Part shown: positions 56,644 through 64,000 of the stretch, piece by piece
Layout of the letters: each line of letters starts with the position of its first letter
Position numbering within the stretch: the stretch's first letter is position 1
NCBI RefSeq assembly: GCF_020103695.1
Contig: NZ_JAHXBF010000001.1
Coordinates: 682,001-746,000, forward strand
Source: Hyalangium versicolor
GTDB lineage: Bacteria; Myxococcota; Myxococcia; Myxococcales; Myxococcaceae
Direction of reading: 5' to 3'
Length of the DNA: 64,000 nt
The notes under the pieces: generated by a model
Databases searched by the model: none
What the model was told of the DNA's origin: nothing
What the model saw: only the letters and a program-made list of their open reading frames with translations
Made by a program: the position numbers and the translations under genes

Positions 56644-56672
56644 TGAAAAGGCAGTTATTTCTGGAATAGCTG
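56644..56672 (+). promoter_or_regulatory. Weak promoter candidate of the small lipoprotein gene
   Basis: TTGAAA (56644-56649) and ATAGCT (56667-56672) with 17-nt spacing resemble a sigma-70-type promoter, 58 nt before the ATG. The -10 match is poor. Confidence 0.25.
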
Positions 56673-56730
56673 GTTTTGGAGAGAGTGGACGCTAAAGTGT
56701 GCGTCCCCCCTTTCACTGGAGGTACGGAAG

Positions 56731-56952
56731 ATGCGTCTGTTGGCTCTCGTTGGTCTGGTCGGTCTGCTGAGCGCTTGCGGTCAGGGTGTCGAGGAGACTC
56801 AGGCACCTGTTACCGATTCGCAGGAGAGGACCCAGATGGATCCGCCCGAGTCCTGGTGCCGCAGCTACACCTCGCAGAAGTACTGCCCGTCCGTGTGTGC
56901 CTGGTACAGCGCCCCGCCTCCCGGCTACTGCGGCCTGAAGGCTCGCGAGTAG
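56731..56952 (+). CDS. Small Cys-rich lipoprotein
   Basis: 73 residues, SD TGGAGG (56717-56722). Lipobox LSAC (Cys16). Mature part has WCRSYTSQKYCPSVCAWY and GYCGLKARE, so four more cysteines that could make two disulfides. Own terminator follows. Similar tiny lipoproteins are frequent in myxobacteria; function unknown. Confidence 0.65.
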   Translation: MRLLALVGLVGLLSACGQGVEETQAPVTDSQERTQMDPPESWCRSYTSQKYCPSVCAWYSAPPPGYCGLKARE

Positions 56953-56975
56953 TTCCCGGCTCGTTGCCGGCCCTT

Positions 56976-57015
56976 CCGCCCGCTCCAGGACTGCTGGGGC
57001 GGGCGGTTCCTTTTT
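56976..57015 (+). terminator. Rho-independent terminator after the small lipoprotein
   Basis: CCGCCCGCTCCAG (56976-56988) pairs with CTGGGGCGGGCGG (56994-57006) with one wobble, loop GACTG, then TTCCTTTTT (57007-57015). It lies 24 nt after the stop and just before the convergent RND gene. Confidence 0.85.
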
Positions 57016-57027
57016 GGGGCTTCGTGC

Positions 57028-60000
57028 TCAGGGAGCTGTTCGGGACGCGAGGCGCTGGCTCATGCGCTCTCGCAGCCCGTGCACCAAGGAATAGAAGGTG
57101 GGAAGCACCAGCAGCGTGAACAGGGTCGAGGTGATCAGGCCTCCGGTCATCACCACGGCCAGGGGCCGCTCGATCTCCGTGCCATGCAGCGGCAGCACCA
57201 GCAACGGCAGCAGGCCGAGGATGGCTGTGCCCGCCGTCATCAGCTTGGGCCGGACACGGCCGAGGCTCGCTTCGCGGAGGGCCTCGGGGAAGGGCCGCCC
57301 TCGCGCGAGCAGATCCTTCGTCTGCGCCACCAGCACCAGGCCGTTCTGCACGGCGATGCCGAACAGCCCGATGAGCCCCACGAGGCTCGAGACGTTCCAT
57401 GTCTCTCCCGCGATGAGCAGCGCGAGGATCCCGCCCACGAAGGCGTCCGGCAGGGTGGCGAGGATGACGAGCGCCTCGGCCAGCGAGTCCAGCGCCAGGT
57501 ACAGCAGGGTGAACACCGCCATCAGCGCCACGGCGATCGCCACCGTGAGTGACTTCGCCGCACGCTCCTGGCTCTCCACCCGGCCGCCCACGTCCAGGAA
57601 GTAGCCGGTGGGCAGCTTCAGCTCCGCCGCGAGCCGTTGCCGCACCTCCGCCGCCGTGCTTCCCAGATCCCTGCTGGAGACACCGGCCTCCACGGCGATG
57701 CGCCGGCTGCCAGCCTCCCGGCGGATGCTGCCTGCGCCGAAGGTCTCCTCGATGGTAGTCAGCTGGCTCAAGGGGATGCGGGTGCCGTCGTGCCCGTCCA
57801 CCAGGAGGTTGCGCAGGGCGTTGACGTCTCCGCGGCGATGGTCCGCCAGCCGCAGCACCAGATCGTAGCGCCGCTGGCCCTTCCACACCTGGGGGAACTC
57901 CTCTCCCACGAGGCCCACGCGCACGGCATGGATGACGTCTCCGGGAGTCAGCCCTACGCGGGCCACTGCCGCGCGGTTCACCGTGATGCGGAGCTGGGGC
58001 AGACCGCTGAGCTTCTCCGCGCGCAGATCCTCCACGCCCTCGATCTTCGCCATGGAGGCACGGGCCCGCTCCGCGAGGCTGGAGAGTGTCTCCAGATCAG
58101 GTCCGAAGATGCGCACCGAGATATCCGCCGGGCTGCCGCCCAGGCCTTCGTCGATGCGCATGCCGAGCGGCGTGGTGAAGAGGGCGGAGACTCCCGGCAC
58201 GCGCTCCACCGCCTCGCGCATCTCCTCCTCGAGCGCCTCCAGGTTCTTCGTCGAGCCCTTCTTGAGGACGACCAGCACATCCGAGAGGGTGTGTGGCATC
58301 GGGTCCTCGGTGCGCTCGGCCCGGCCCGTGCGGCGCACGACATCCTCCACCTCGGGAAACTCTCGCAGCACGTCTTCCACGCGGTGGTTGAGACGGTCCA
58401 CTTCCTCCAGGGAGGCCTCGGGAGGCAGGACCGTCTGCAGGAGGAAGGCACCCTCGTCCAGCCGAGGCATGAAGTCGCTGCCCACCGCGAAGGCCAGTCC
58501 CAGCGCGGGCACCGTGATCGCGAGCGCCACCAGCCGCACCAGGCCCGCCCGGCGCATGCAGACCTCCAGCAGTGGCGCATAGGCCGCCTTCACCCTGCGG
58601 ATGAGCCAAACGTCCTCCGGCTGCCCCGGCCTGGGCGCTCGAAGGAGGAGCCCCGAGGCCACTGGCACCAGCGTGAGGGCCAGCACCAGCGAGGCGGTGA
58701 GGCACGCCACGACGGCTGCCGCCAGCGGTTGGTACATGCGCCCCTCGATGCCCTTCATGGCGAACAGGGGGATGAACACGGACACGACGATGAGCGTGGC
58801 GAACGCGATGGGCCTGCCCACCTCCATCGAGGCCGCCAGCGCTTCGTCCCGCACGGACCTCCTGCCGGCGCCCTCTCGGAGATCGTGGATGATGTTCTCC
58901 GTTACGATGATGGCCGCATCCACCAGCAGGCCCACGGCGATGGCCAGGCCCCCGAGCGTCATGGTGTTGATGCCGATGCCCGTGGCCTGGAGCAGGACAC
59001 CCGCCAGTGCCAGCGAGAGGGGCAGGGTGAGCGTCACGATCAGGGCCGCGCGCCAGTCTCCCAGGAGCCCAAAGAGGACCAGGACCACAAGGAAGGCGCC
59101 GAGCAGGATGGCCCGGCTCACTCCTCCCAGAGCGGAGTCCACCAACTCCGACTGGTCGTACACGACGCGCAGTTGAACGCCCTTCGGCAGACCCTGCTGC
59201 ACCTCCGCGAGGGCCTCGCGCACGCCCGCCGCCACCCGCATGGTGTCCGCGCCGAACTGCTTGATGACCCGGCAGCTCACCACCTCGCCCTTCAAACGAT
59301 GGGCGAGCCCTCGGCGGACCGCGGGGGCCTCGCGCACGTCGGCTACGTCTCCGAGCAGGATTGGCGTGCCGTCTCGTAACGCCACGACCGTGCCGCGCAG
59401 ATCCTCCACTGCCTGGGCCCGGCCCACCGCGCGGATCGTCCACTCCATGGCTCCCTGCACCACGAAGCCGCCCGAGGCGTTGAGGTTGGCGCCCTCCAAG
59501 GCGTGCTCCACTTCATCCAGGCTCACCCCTCGGGCCACCAATTGGTCCGGATCGAGCTGCACCTGGAACTGCCGCAGGTAGCCGCCCAGGCGCTCCACTC
59601 CCGCGACTCCTGGCACGGCGAGCAGCCGGTTCTTCACCTCGAACTCGGCCAGGTCTCGCAGCGTCATCAGATCCGCCGTGCCGGGCTCTGCCTCCAGGGT
59701 GAACTCGAACACCTCATTGAGCCGTCCCGTGAGGCTCGAGACGAGCGGCACATCCGTGCCGGGCGGCAGCTCACTCTGTGCCTGGGCCACGCGCTCGGCC
59801 ACGTACTGGCGGCTGCGGAAGTAGTCCGCGTCCGGCTCGAACTCCACCGTCACCTGCGTCACCCCGAGCTGCGAGGTGGAGCGGATGCGGCGCACCTCGG
59901 GCAGGCCCGCGAGTGCCACCTCCATGGGGATGGCCACGGCCGTCTCCAGCTCTTCGGCTCCCATGGCCGGGTTCTGCACGATGACGTTGAAGATGGGCGC

Positions 60001-60153
60001 GGACAGGTCGGGGAAGACATCTCGCCGCAGGCCGCGCAGAGCCACCGCGCCGAAGGCGGAGAGCGCCAGGGCGAGCACCACGGTGAGGCCGGGACGAGAG
60101 AACGAGGCCCTCAGGATCCGGCCCACCGTGGATGCGCTGGCTTCAGTGCTCAT
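57028..60153 (-). CDS. CusA/CzcA-type heavy-metal RND efflux pump
   Basis: 1041 residues. ATG 60153 (GGAGG SD) overlaps the adaptor stop by 11 nt; GTG 60171 is possible. Twelve-helix RND arrangement: VLALALSAFGAVALRGLRRDVFPDL at the start, periplasmic loops with AMGAEELETAVAIPMEVAL, and LGGLAIAVGLLVDAAIIVTENIIHDL, the helix-4 region of heavy-metal RND pumps with charged residues for proton coupling. TLPDAFVGGILALLIAGETWNVSSLVG lies near the end. It exports divalent or monovalent metal ions with the HlyD-like subunit; metal cannot be stated. Confidence 0.93.
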   Translation of the reverse strand: MSTEASASTVGRILRASFSRPGLTVVLALALSAFGAVALRGLRRDVFPDLSAPIFNVIVQNPAMGAEELETAVAIPMEVALAGLPEVRRIRSTSQLGVTQVTVEFEPDADYFRSRQYVAERVAQAQSELPPGTDVPLVSSLTGRLNEVFEFTLEAEPGTADLMTLRDLAEFEVKNRLLAVPGVAGVERLGGYLRQFQVQLDPDQLVARGVSLDEVEHALEGANLNASGGFVVQGAMEWTIRAVGRAQAVEDLRGTVVALRDGTPILLGDVADVREAPAVRRGLAHRLKGEVVSCRVIKQFGADTMRVAAGVREALAEVQQGLPKGVQLRVVYDQSELVDSALGGVSRAILLGAFLVVLVLFGLLGDWRAALIVTLTLPLSLALAGVLLQATGIGINTMTLGGLAIAVGLLVDAAIIVTENIIHDLREGAGRRSVRDEALAASMEVGRPIAFATLIVVSVFIPLFAMKGIEGRMYQPLAAAVVACLTASLVLALTLVPVASGLLLRAPRPGQPEDVWLIRRVKAAYAPLLEVCMRRAGLVRLVALAITVPALGLAFAVGSDFMPRLDEGAFLLQTVLPPEASLEEVDRLNHRVEDVLREFPEVEDVVRRTGRAERTEDPMPHTLSDVLVVLKKGSTKNLEALEEEMREAVERVPGVSALFTTPLGMRIDEGLGGSPADISVRIFGPDLETLSSLAERARASMAKIEGVEDLRAEKLSGLPQLRITVNRAAVARVGLTPGDVIHAVRVGLVGEEFPQVWKGQRRYDLVLRLADHRRGDVNALRNLLVDGHDGTRIPLSQLTTIEETFGAGSIRREAGSRRIAVEAGVSSRDLGSTAAEVRQRLAAELKLPTGYFLDVGGRVESQERAAKSLTVAIAVALMAVFTLLYLALDSLAEALVILATLPDAFVGGILALLIAGETWNVSSLVGLIGLFGIAVQNGLVLVAQTKDLLARGRPFPEALREASLGRVRPKLMTAGTAILGLLPLLVLPLHGTEIERPLAVVMTGGLITSTLFTLLVLPTFYSLVHGLRERMSQRLASRTAP

Positions 60154-61336
60154 GGGCTTCACCTCCGCCACTCGACTTCTCCACCTCCGCCTTGAGGAGG
60201 AAGGCTCCTTCCACCACCACCTGCTCCCCGGCCTTCAAGCCCGAGAGCACCTCCACCTCGTCTCCGAGGGTTCGGCCTCGGCCGACCTCGCGCCGCTCGA
60301 AGACTCCCTTCTTGGGCGTCGGGAGGAAGACAACCCAGCCGTTCTCCAGGCGTTGAAGTGAGGTTGCCGGGACGGTGATGATGGCCGCTCCCGCGCCGCC
60401 GAGCGGGATGGAGGCCGAGGCGGACATGCCCGGTCTCAAGAGGCCATCGGGGTTGTCCAGCTCCAGCCGGACGGCGATGGTGCGCGAGGCGACGTCCACC
60501 CGCTGGCCGATGTAGCCCACCCGGGCGGAGAACTCCCGGCCTGGGAAGGCCGCGAAGAGGACTCGCGCCTCGGCTCCCGGCTGCATGCGCACGGCATCGC
60601 GCTCGAAGGCATGGACGATGAGCCACAGAGAGGAGAGGTTGCCGATCCGGAAGAGCGGCTCCGAAGGATCCGCCATCTGTCCCGTTCGGGCACTGCGCTC
60701 GATGACCGTGCCCGCGATGGGAGCGCGCAGGGTGAAGGAGGGGGCTGCCTGCCCTGTGGAGAGTTCCTCCCTGCCGGCCCCCAGGGACACCAGCCGGGCC
60801 TGGGCCGCGGAGACTTCCGCCTCGGCGGCGGCCACCTCCGCCTCGGCGGCCTGTGCCTCCTTCTGGGCGACGATGCGCTCTTCGGCCAGGGTGCGTTTGC
60901 GCTCGGCGGCCTGCCGTGCGGTCGTCACTCGGGCCTGGGCTGCCTGGAGGTCCGCGCGGGCCCTGCCCAGCTCGGGGCTCTGCAGGTCCACGAGGCGCTG
61001 GCCCTCCTTGACCTGTTGGCCCGTCGTGACGGCGACCGAGCCCACGCGCGCGGAGATGGGCGAGGCTACCTCCGCATAGGCGTCCTCGCTGAACGTCAGC
61101 TCCCCCAGGACGGTGACGCTCTCCCCTCCGGGACGCGTCTCCACGGGAGCCGTGGTGACTCGCAGGTCTCGCAGCATCTCGGGAGCGATGCGGACAGCGG
61201 CCTCGCCCTCGTGCTCGTCATGGGCTTCCTCTCCGGGACCCTCCGCGTGCGCGTGTTCATCCTCGTGCGGAGGCGTTTCGCGCTTGCATCCAGCCAGCAG
61301 GATCAGGGACGCGAGCAGGAGATTCAGGGTTTTCAT
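60143..61336 (-). CDS. RND efflux periplasmic adaptor (HlyD/CusB-like), His-rich lipoprotein
   Basis: 397 residues, ATG 61336 with AGGAG SD. Lipobox LAGC (Cys17). The N-terminal mature region (HEDEHAHAEG ... HDEHEGEA) is His/Glu/Asp-rich, a metal-binding loader as in CzcB/CusB. Barrel-sandwich, long coiled coil (about 130-220) and beta-barrel domains follow (LFRIGNLSSLWLIVHAFERDAV; SASIPLGGAGAAIITVPATSL). Ends GGEAHEH. Operon partner of the pump. No outer-membrane factor is beside it. Confidence 0.9.
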   Translation of the reverse strand: MKTLNLLLASLILLAGCKRETPPHEDEHAHAEGPGEEAHDEHEGEAAVRIAPEMLRDLRVTTAPVETRPGGESVTVLGELTFSEDAYAEVASPISARVGSVAVTTGQQVKEGQRLVDLQSPELGRARADLQAAQARVTTARQAAERKRTLAEERIVAQKEAQAAEAEVAAAEAEVSAAQARLVSLGAGREELSTGQAAPSFTLRAPIAGTVIERSARTGQMADPSEPLFRIGNLSSLWLIVHAFERDAVRMQPGAEARVLFAAFPGREFSARVGYIGQRVDVASRTIAVRLELDNPDGLLRPGMSASASIPLGGAGAAIITVPATSLQRLENGWVVFLPTPKKGVFERREVGRGRTLGDEVEVLSGLKAGEQVVVEGAFLLKAEVEKSSGGGEAHEH

Positions 61337-61579
61337 CGGAGGGCTCCTGTCTCGACGGCGGGGGGGATACGCGCGAGAGCGGTTCGAAGCAGGCTGTCGA
61401 GAGAGCGGGCCGTCGCCCGGGCGCGGCCAGAGAAGGGCGACGGCGAGCCCGAAGGCTGCCGTCACGGGGCGGTGGAACACGTGGAGACCTCGCGAAAGGT
61501 GGACAAACTCCAGGCCGAGGCGCGCCCGGATGTACCGGGGACACACCGGTCCTGGCGTCGGCGGAGAGACGGACGTGGC

Positions 61580-61888
61580 CTACGCGAAGAGGGCTCTGGG
61601 GACGTGCAGGATGTCGTCCAGGTCCACGGACGGGGGCTTCTGCTGTTCGTGCTCGATGAGCGCCGTGGCGTGAACGCTCAGCAGGAGCGCCGTGGGGGCG
61701 GCGAGCATCACCGGATGCGCATGGACGCAGCACAGGCAGTCCGTGCAATCGGGCGCGCACTGCCCCCGCTCGTCATCGTCCGCGCAGTTCTGGGTGCAGC
61801 CACTTCCCACAGCGGCAGTCGGCATGGAGACAGAGTCGCCGACGGAGGCGCAGAGCAGGGCGATGATGCAGAGCCAGATTCGGATCAC
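61580..61888 (-). CDS. Secreted Cys-rich small protein of the metal-efflux operon
   Basis: 102 residues, GTG start overlapping the previous stop (GTGA). Signal peptide (IWLCIIALLCASVG). The middle has GCTQNCADDD, GQCAPDCTDCLCCVHAHP: seven Cys and two His, typical of metal binding. The end (DDILHVPRALFA) resembles small CzcI-like efflux accessory proteins. A 243-nt gap with no clear gene separates it from the adaptor. Confidence 0.6.
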   Translation of the reverse strand: MIRIWLCIIALLCASVGDSVSMPTAAVGSGCTQNCADDDERGQCAPDCTDCLCCVHAHPVMLAAPTALLLSVHATALIEHEQQKPPSVDLDDILHVPRALFA

Positions 61889-63462
61889 CGACGCCGTTGT
61901 ACCACCTTCGCGGCGGATTTACCGAACTTCCCCTGGGATGCCTTGCGCTGGGTCTTTCGCAGCACCATCAGGCCCTCCGCGCAGTGGATCTCCTGGTAGT
62001 GCTCTCCCTGGAGCAGTTCGTGGACGAGCTGCTTCACGCCTGGGAAGTGGTCCGTGTAGTCGTGGAACGCGACGTACCCCCCGTCCACCACCCACTGTTC
62101 CAGGTGCTGGAAGTCGCTCGAGACGCTGGCGTAGTCGTGAAGGCCATCGATGAGCAGGAGGCTGATGGGCTCGCTCCAGGGCACTCTCGGAGCGGCCTTC
62201 GGATGGATCTTCACGCGGTCCGTCAGTCCCGCGGCCCGGAGGTTCTGCTCGAACCGCTCACGCGTGGGCCCCTGGTGCTGAAGCCCTCGATCGCGCGCGC
62301 CCACGATGCCATCAAAGGGATCAATGGCGTGGATCCGGGCTTCAGAGCCCAGTGCCTCCACGACGCGCCCGAGCAGGATCGTGGCCTTGCCGCAGAAACT
62401 CCCTACCTCCACCAGCGTGTGAGGTGAGGGCAGCAGCGTGATCGCGCGCGAGGCCACCGCGATGAGCAGGTCCGCCTCCGGTGGCGAGAGCCAACCCTCG
62501 ATCCCCCGCACCTCGTTCAGGATCGGCCATGTCAGCAGCAGGCCGTGGGGGTGGGATGGACGCGAAGCCTCATGCCCCTCGGAGGAGCGATGGGCCGAGG
62601 CCGGAGCGAGGGTGCTGGCCGGGGACGCTGGGGCCTCATATCCCCCGAAGCGAGCGCGGATGTGCGCGCGCAGCGGATCACCATGGCTTCGAGGAACGGG
62701 GTGGATCCAGAAGAGGTCCGGCTGCTCGAACGCCGCGTCGAGCTGCTCGGTGGAGTAGCGCGTCCGGAACTGCACCAGATCATAGCGGCACGGGCTCTGC
62801 GCCACCTCGTAGCCCAGCAGGGCCAGCATCGTAGGGAAGAGGATCTCCTCGGAGGCCCAGATGTGGGTTCGATCCAGCAGATCCTGGAGCTGCGCATCGT
62901 GTTCCCAGAGCTCCAGCAGATCGCGCGCCGCGTCCGAGGTGAAGATGGTGGAGGGCCAGAAGGTCCTGTGGACGAACTTCGACTCGCCGTCCGGAAACCG
63001 CCGGAGGAAGGGGCGCCAGTGGTGGAACTCCTGCCACGCATGGTCCATGGGCGCTGCCCAGGGCGGCTCGGTCTGAGGCGTCTGGACCAACCCCAGCAGT
63101 CCCACCCGGGAACGCCGGGAGAGGAATCGGCCCAGGAACTCCGAATAGCCCGGCCGCATCCCGAGCTGGTCCGAGTCCACGATCGTCATCGTGTCGAACG
63201 GGTGGCTCTCCAGCGCGAAGCGGAAGCAGTCGAGCGCGAAGTCATGCAGCCACCCCCACCGCATCAGGCGCGGTGAGGGGTGGACGATGGCGTTGTAGCG
63301 CTCGAAGGGGAAGCCCCGAAGCAGGCTGGGATCGGGGCCTCCGTTGTAGAGAAGCAGCAGCGAGTCCGGATCGAGGTGGTGCAGGTTGCGCACCAGATCG
63401 ATGACGGACTCCCGGCTCTCGTGCACCAGGCATGCATGGATGTTGACGTGCCTGCCGCTCAT
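61885..63462 (-). CDS. Glycosyltransferase-like + SAM methyltransferase fusion protein
   Basis: 525 residues. N-terminal ~1-275 is a core-2/I-branching-like glycosyltransferase (CLVHESRESVIDLVRNLHHLDP; SLLLLYNGGP; TMTIVDSDQLGM; FVHRTFWPSTIFTSD). Pro/Ser-rich linker ~280-310. C-terminal ~345-500 is a class I methyltransferase (TLVEVGSFCGKATILLG; HAIDPFDGI; LLIDGLHDYASVSSDFQHL; VAFHDYTDHFPGV), like CmcI/FkbM relatives. Fusion of sugar transfer and O-methylation suggests it builds a methylated glycan. GTGA overlap with the Cys-rich peptide gene is odd for unrelated functions. Confidence 0.7.
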   Translation of the reverse strand: MSGRHVNIHACLVHESRESVIDLVRNLHHLDPDSLLLLYNGGPDPSLLRGFPFERYNAIVHPSPRLMRWGWLHDFALDCFRFALESHPFDTMTIVDSDQLGMRPGYSEFLGRFLSRRSRVGLLGLVQTPQTEPPWAAPMDHAWQEFHHWRPFLRRFPDGESKFVHRTFWPSTIFTSDAARDLLELWEHDAQLQDLLDRTHIWASEEILFPTMLALLGYEVAQSPCRYDLVQFRTRYSTEQLDAAFEQPDLFWIHPVPRSHGDPLRAHIRARFGGYEAPASPASTLAPASAHRSSEGHEASRPSHPHGLLLTWPILNEVRGIEGWLSPPEADLLIAVASRAITLLPSPHTLVEVGSFCGKATILLGRVVEALGSEARIHAIDPFDGIVGARDRGLQHQGPTRERFEQNLRAAGLTDRVKIHPKAAPRVPWSEPISLLLIDGLHDYASVSSDFQHLEQWVVDGGYVAFHDYTDHFPGVKQLVHELLQGEHYQEIHCAEGLMVLRKTQRKASQGKFGKSAAKVVQRRR

Positions 63463-63480
63463 GGGGACGACTCGCTTGGA

Positions 63481-64000
63481 CTAGCGTTTGCGGGCGGCCT
63501 CTCGGGTCACTGGGACCGTGGAGGGGTAGGCAGTCACCCGCAGCAGGGCGATGACCTGGGAGCCAGCTGGGAAGTCCGCGGCGCTGGTCAGCGTCGTCAC
63601 CTCCTCGTTCCCCTGGTAGTTGGAGCCGAGCAGCACCTTGAGCACATCGCCCTGGTTCTTCCGCAGTGCCACCTCCGTCTCCTCGTTGCGGACCCACATC
63701 ACGATCTTCGTCACGTACTTGTAGTTGTGGGTGGCGAAGATGGTGGCGAAGTTCTGGGCGAAGTCCGTCCCCGAGGTGTCCGGCACCGTCGTCGTGCCCT
63801 TCGCGAAGTTCACATGGCCCACGGGGTTGTAGGGCGTGTTCCCGTTGTAGAGGTAGCTGTTGACCGATTCCGTGTTGCCGTAGCCGAGCGCTTCGATGAT
63901 CCGCTCGAAAGGCTTGTACAAGGTGTTCGGCACGCCATCGAGAGCGAACACGTCCACGGTGGTGATCGCGTTGTAGGTGATGAGGATCATCGTCCCGTCC
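63481..64000 (-). CDS. Unknown protein, incomplete at right edge
   Basis: At least 169 residues; the frame is open upstream of the first internal ATG (63990), so the true start is outside. Asn/Thr/Tyr-rich, beta-like: VPNTLYKPFERIIEALGYGN, SYLYNGNTPYNPVGHVNF, NYKYVTKIVMWVRNEETEV, ending REAARKR. No family recognised. 18 nt before the glycosyltransferase-methyltransferase gene, so probably in the same operon. Confidence 0.6.
   Translation of the reverse strand, partial: DGTMILITYNAITTVDVFALDGVPNTLYKPFERIIEALGYGNTESVNSYLYNGNTPYNPVGHVNFAKGTTTVPDTSGTDFAQNFATIFATHNYKYVTKIVMWVRNEETEVALRKNQGDVLKVLLGSNYQGNEEVTTLTSAADFPAGSQVIALLRVTAYPSTVPVTREAARKR

Noticed and set aside
57637..59379. Long plus-strand frame (580 codons)
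   Set aside because: Antisense to the RND pump gene; no protein-like features.
61340..61579. Extension of the adaptor frame upstream to 61546
   Set aside because: Composition is noise-like and the signal peptide with SD sits at 61336, so the upstream part is taken as non-coding.

Overview
The window looks like chromosomal DNA of a myxobacterium, most likely of the Cystobacterineae (Archangium/Stigmatella/Cystobacter/Myxococcus side). Reasons: very high GC; a MYXO-CTERM-like tail on a surface protein; a SitA-type outer-membrane-exchange toxin with its neighbours; a DUF2381 protein next to a Ser/Thr kinase; many kelch and Ig-like lipoproteins; and T6SS accessory families common in this group (TIGR02270, DUF6484, DUF2169, DUF4150). 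All family names come from reading the proteins; no search was run.

Layout. 1-3.8 kb (minus): envelope proteins, one with a MYXO-CTERM-like tail. 3.9-5.9 kb (plus): an overlapping chain of YacG, a CpsB/YwqE-type phosphatase and a UPF0104 membrane protein. 5.9-8.3 kb: a ribbon-helix-helix regulator overlapped by a 52-residue gene, a BON/SRPBCC protein and an FBP-type zinc protein. 8.4-12.2 kb: a beta-1,3-glucan island (LacI regulator, GH1 beta-glucosidase, secreted CBM56-like/GH16 laminarinase) with two near-identical palindromic operators. 12.2-12.3 kb: a CAT-anticodon tRNA and its terminator.

12.6-28 kb is a repeat-rich accessory region. Three tandem kelch lipoproteins sit among three copies, decayed to different degrees, of a two-gene lipoprotein module (12.6-14.1, 21.5-21.7 and 27.0-27.9 kb). 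Inside lies a kinase / DUF2381 / SitA-like toxin / immunity cassette preceded by a 24-codon leader ORF. 28-37 kb: a polyprenyl-synthase-like membrane protein, a 1.8 k-residue alpha-2-macroglobulin with an intact thioester motif, and an Ig-repeat lipoprotein.

37.3-54.8 kb is an orphan type VI secretion effector/tip island with no sheath or baseplate genes in view. It holds DUF6484, TIGR02270, DUF2169, a ketosynthase-like protein without catalytic cysteine, a PAAR-like DUF4150 protein, an HExxH metallopeptidase, a triple-domain glycosyltransferase, a Tat lipoprotein, a peptidoglycan-binding protein, a DcrB-like protein, an LCAT-like lipase and two divergent VgrGs. Next to the second VgrG is a deleted sitA remnant whose partner, a TPR gene, survives and may be an orphan immunity gene. 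A signal-less PG-binding/amidase follows. 57-64 kb (minus): a heavy-metal RND efflux operon with a Cys-rich peptide, a glycosyltransferase-methyltransferase fusion and an incomplete gene at the right edge.

The theme is contact-dependent competition: OME toxin, T6SS effectors, alpha-2-macroglobulin defence and cell-wall hydrolases, with many duplicated, deleted and frameshifted copies. Best candidates for something new are the metallopeptidase plus its two small partner genes, the degenerate ketosynthase of the T6SS island, the orphan-immunity scar, and the recurrent JAB-like/Pro-rich lipoprotein module.
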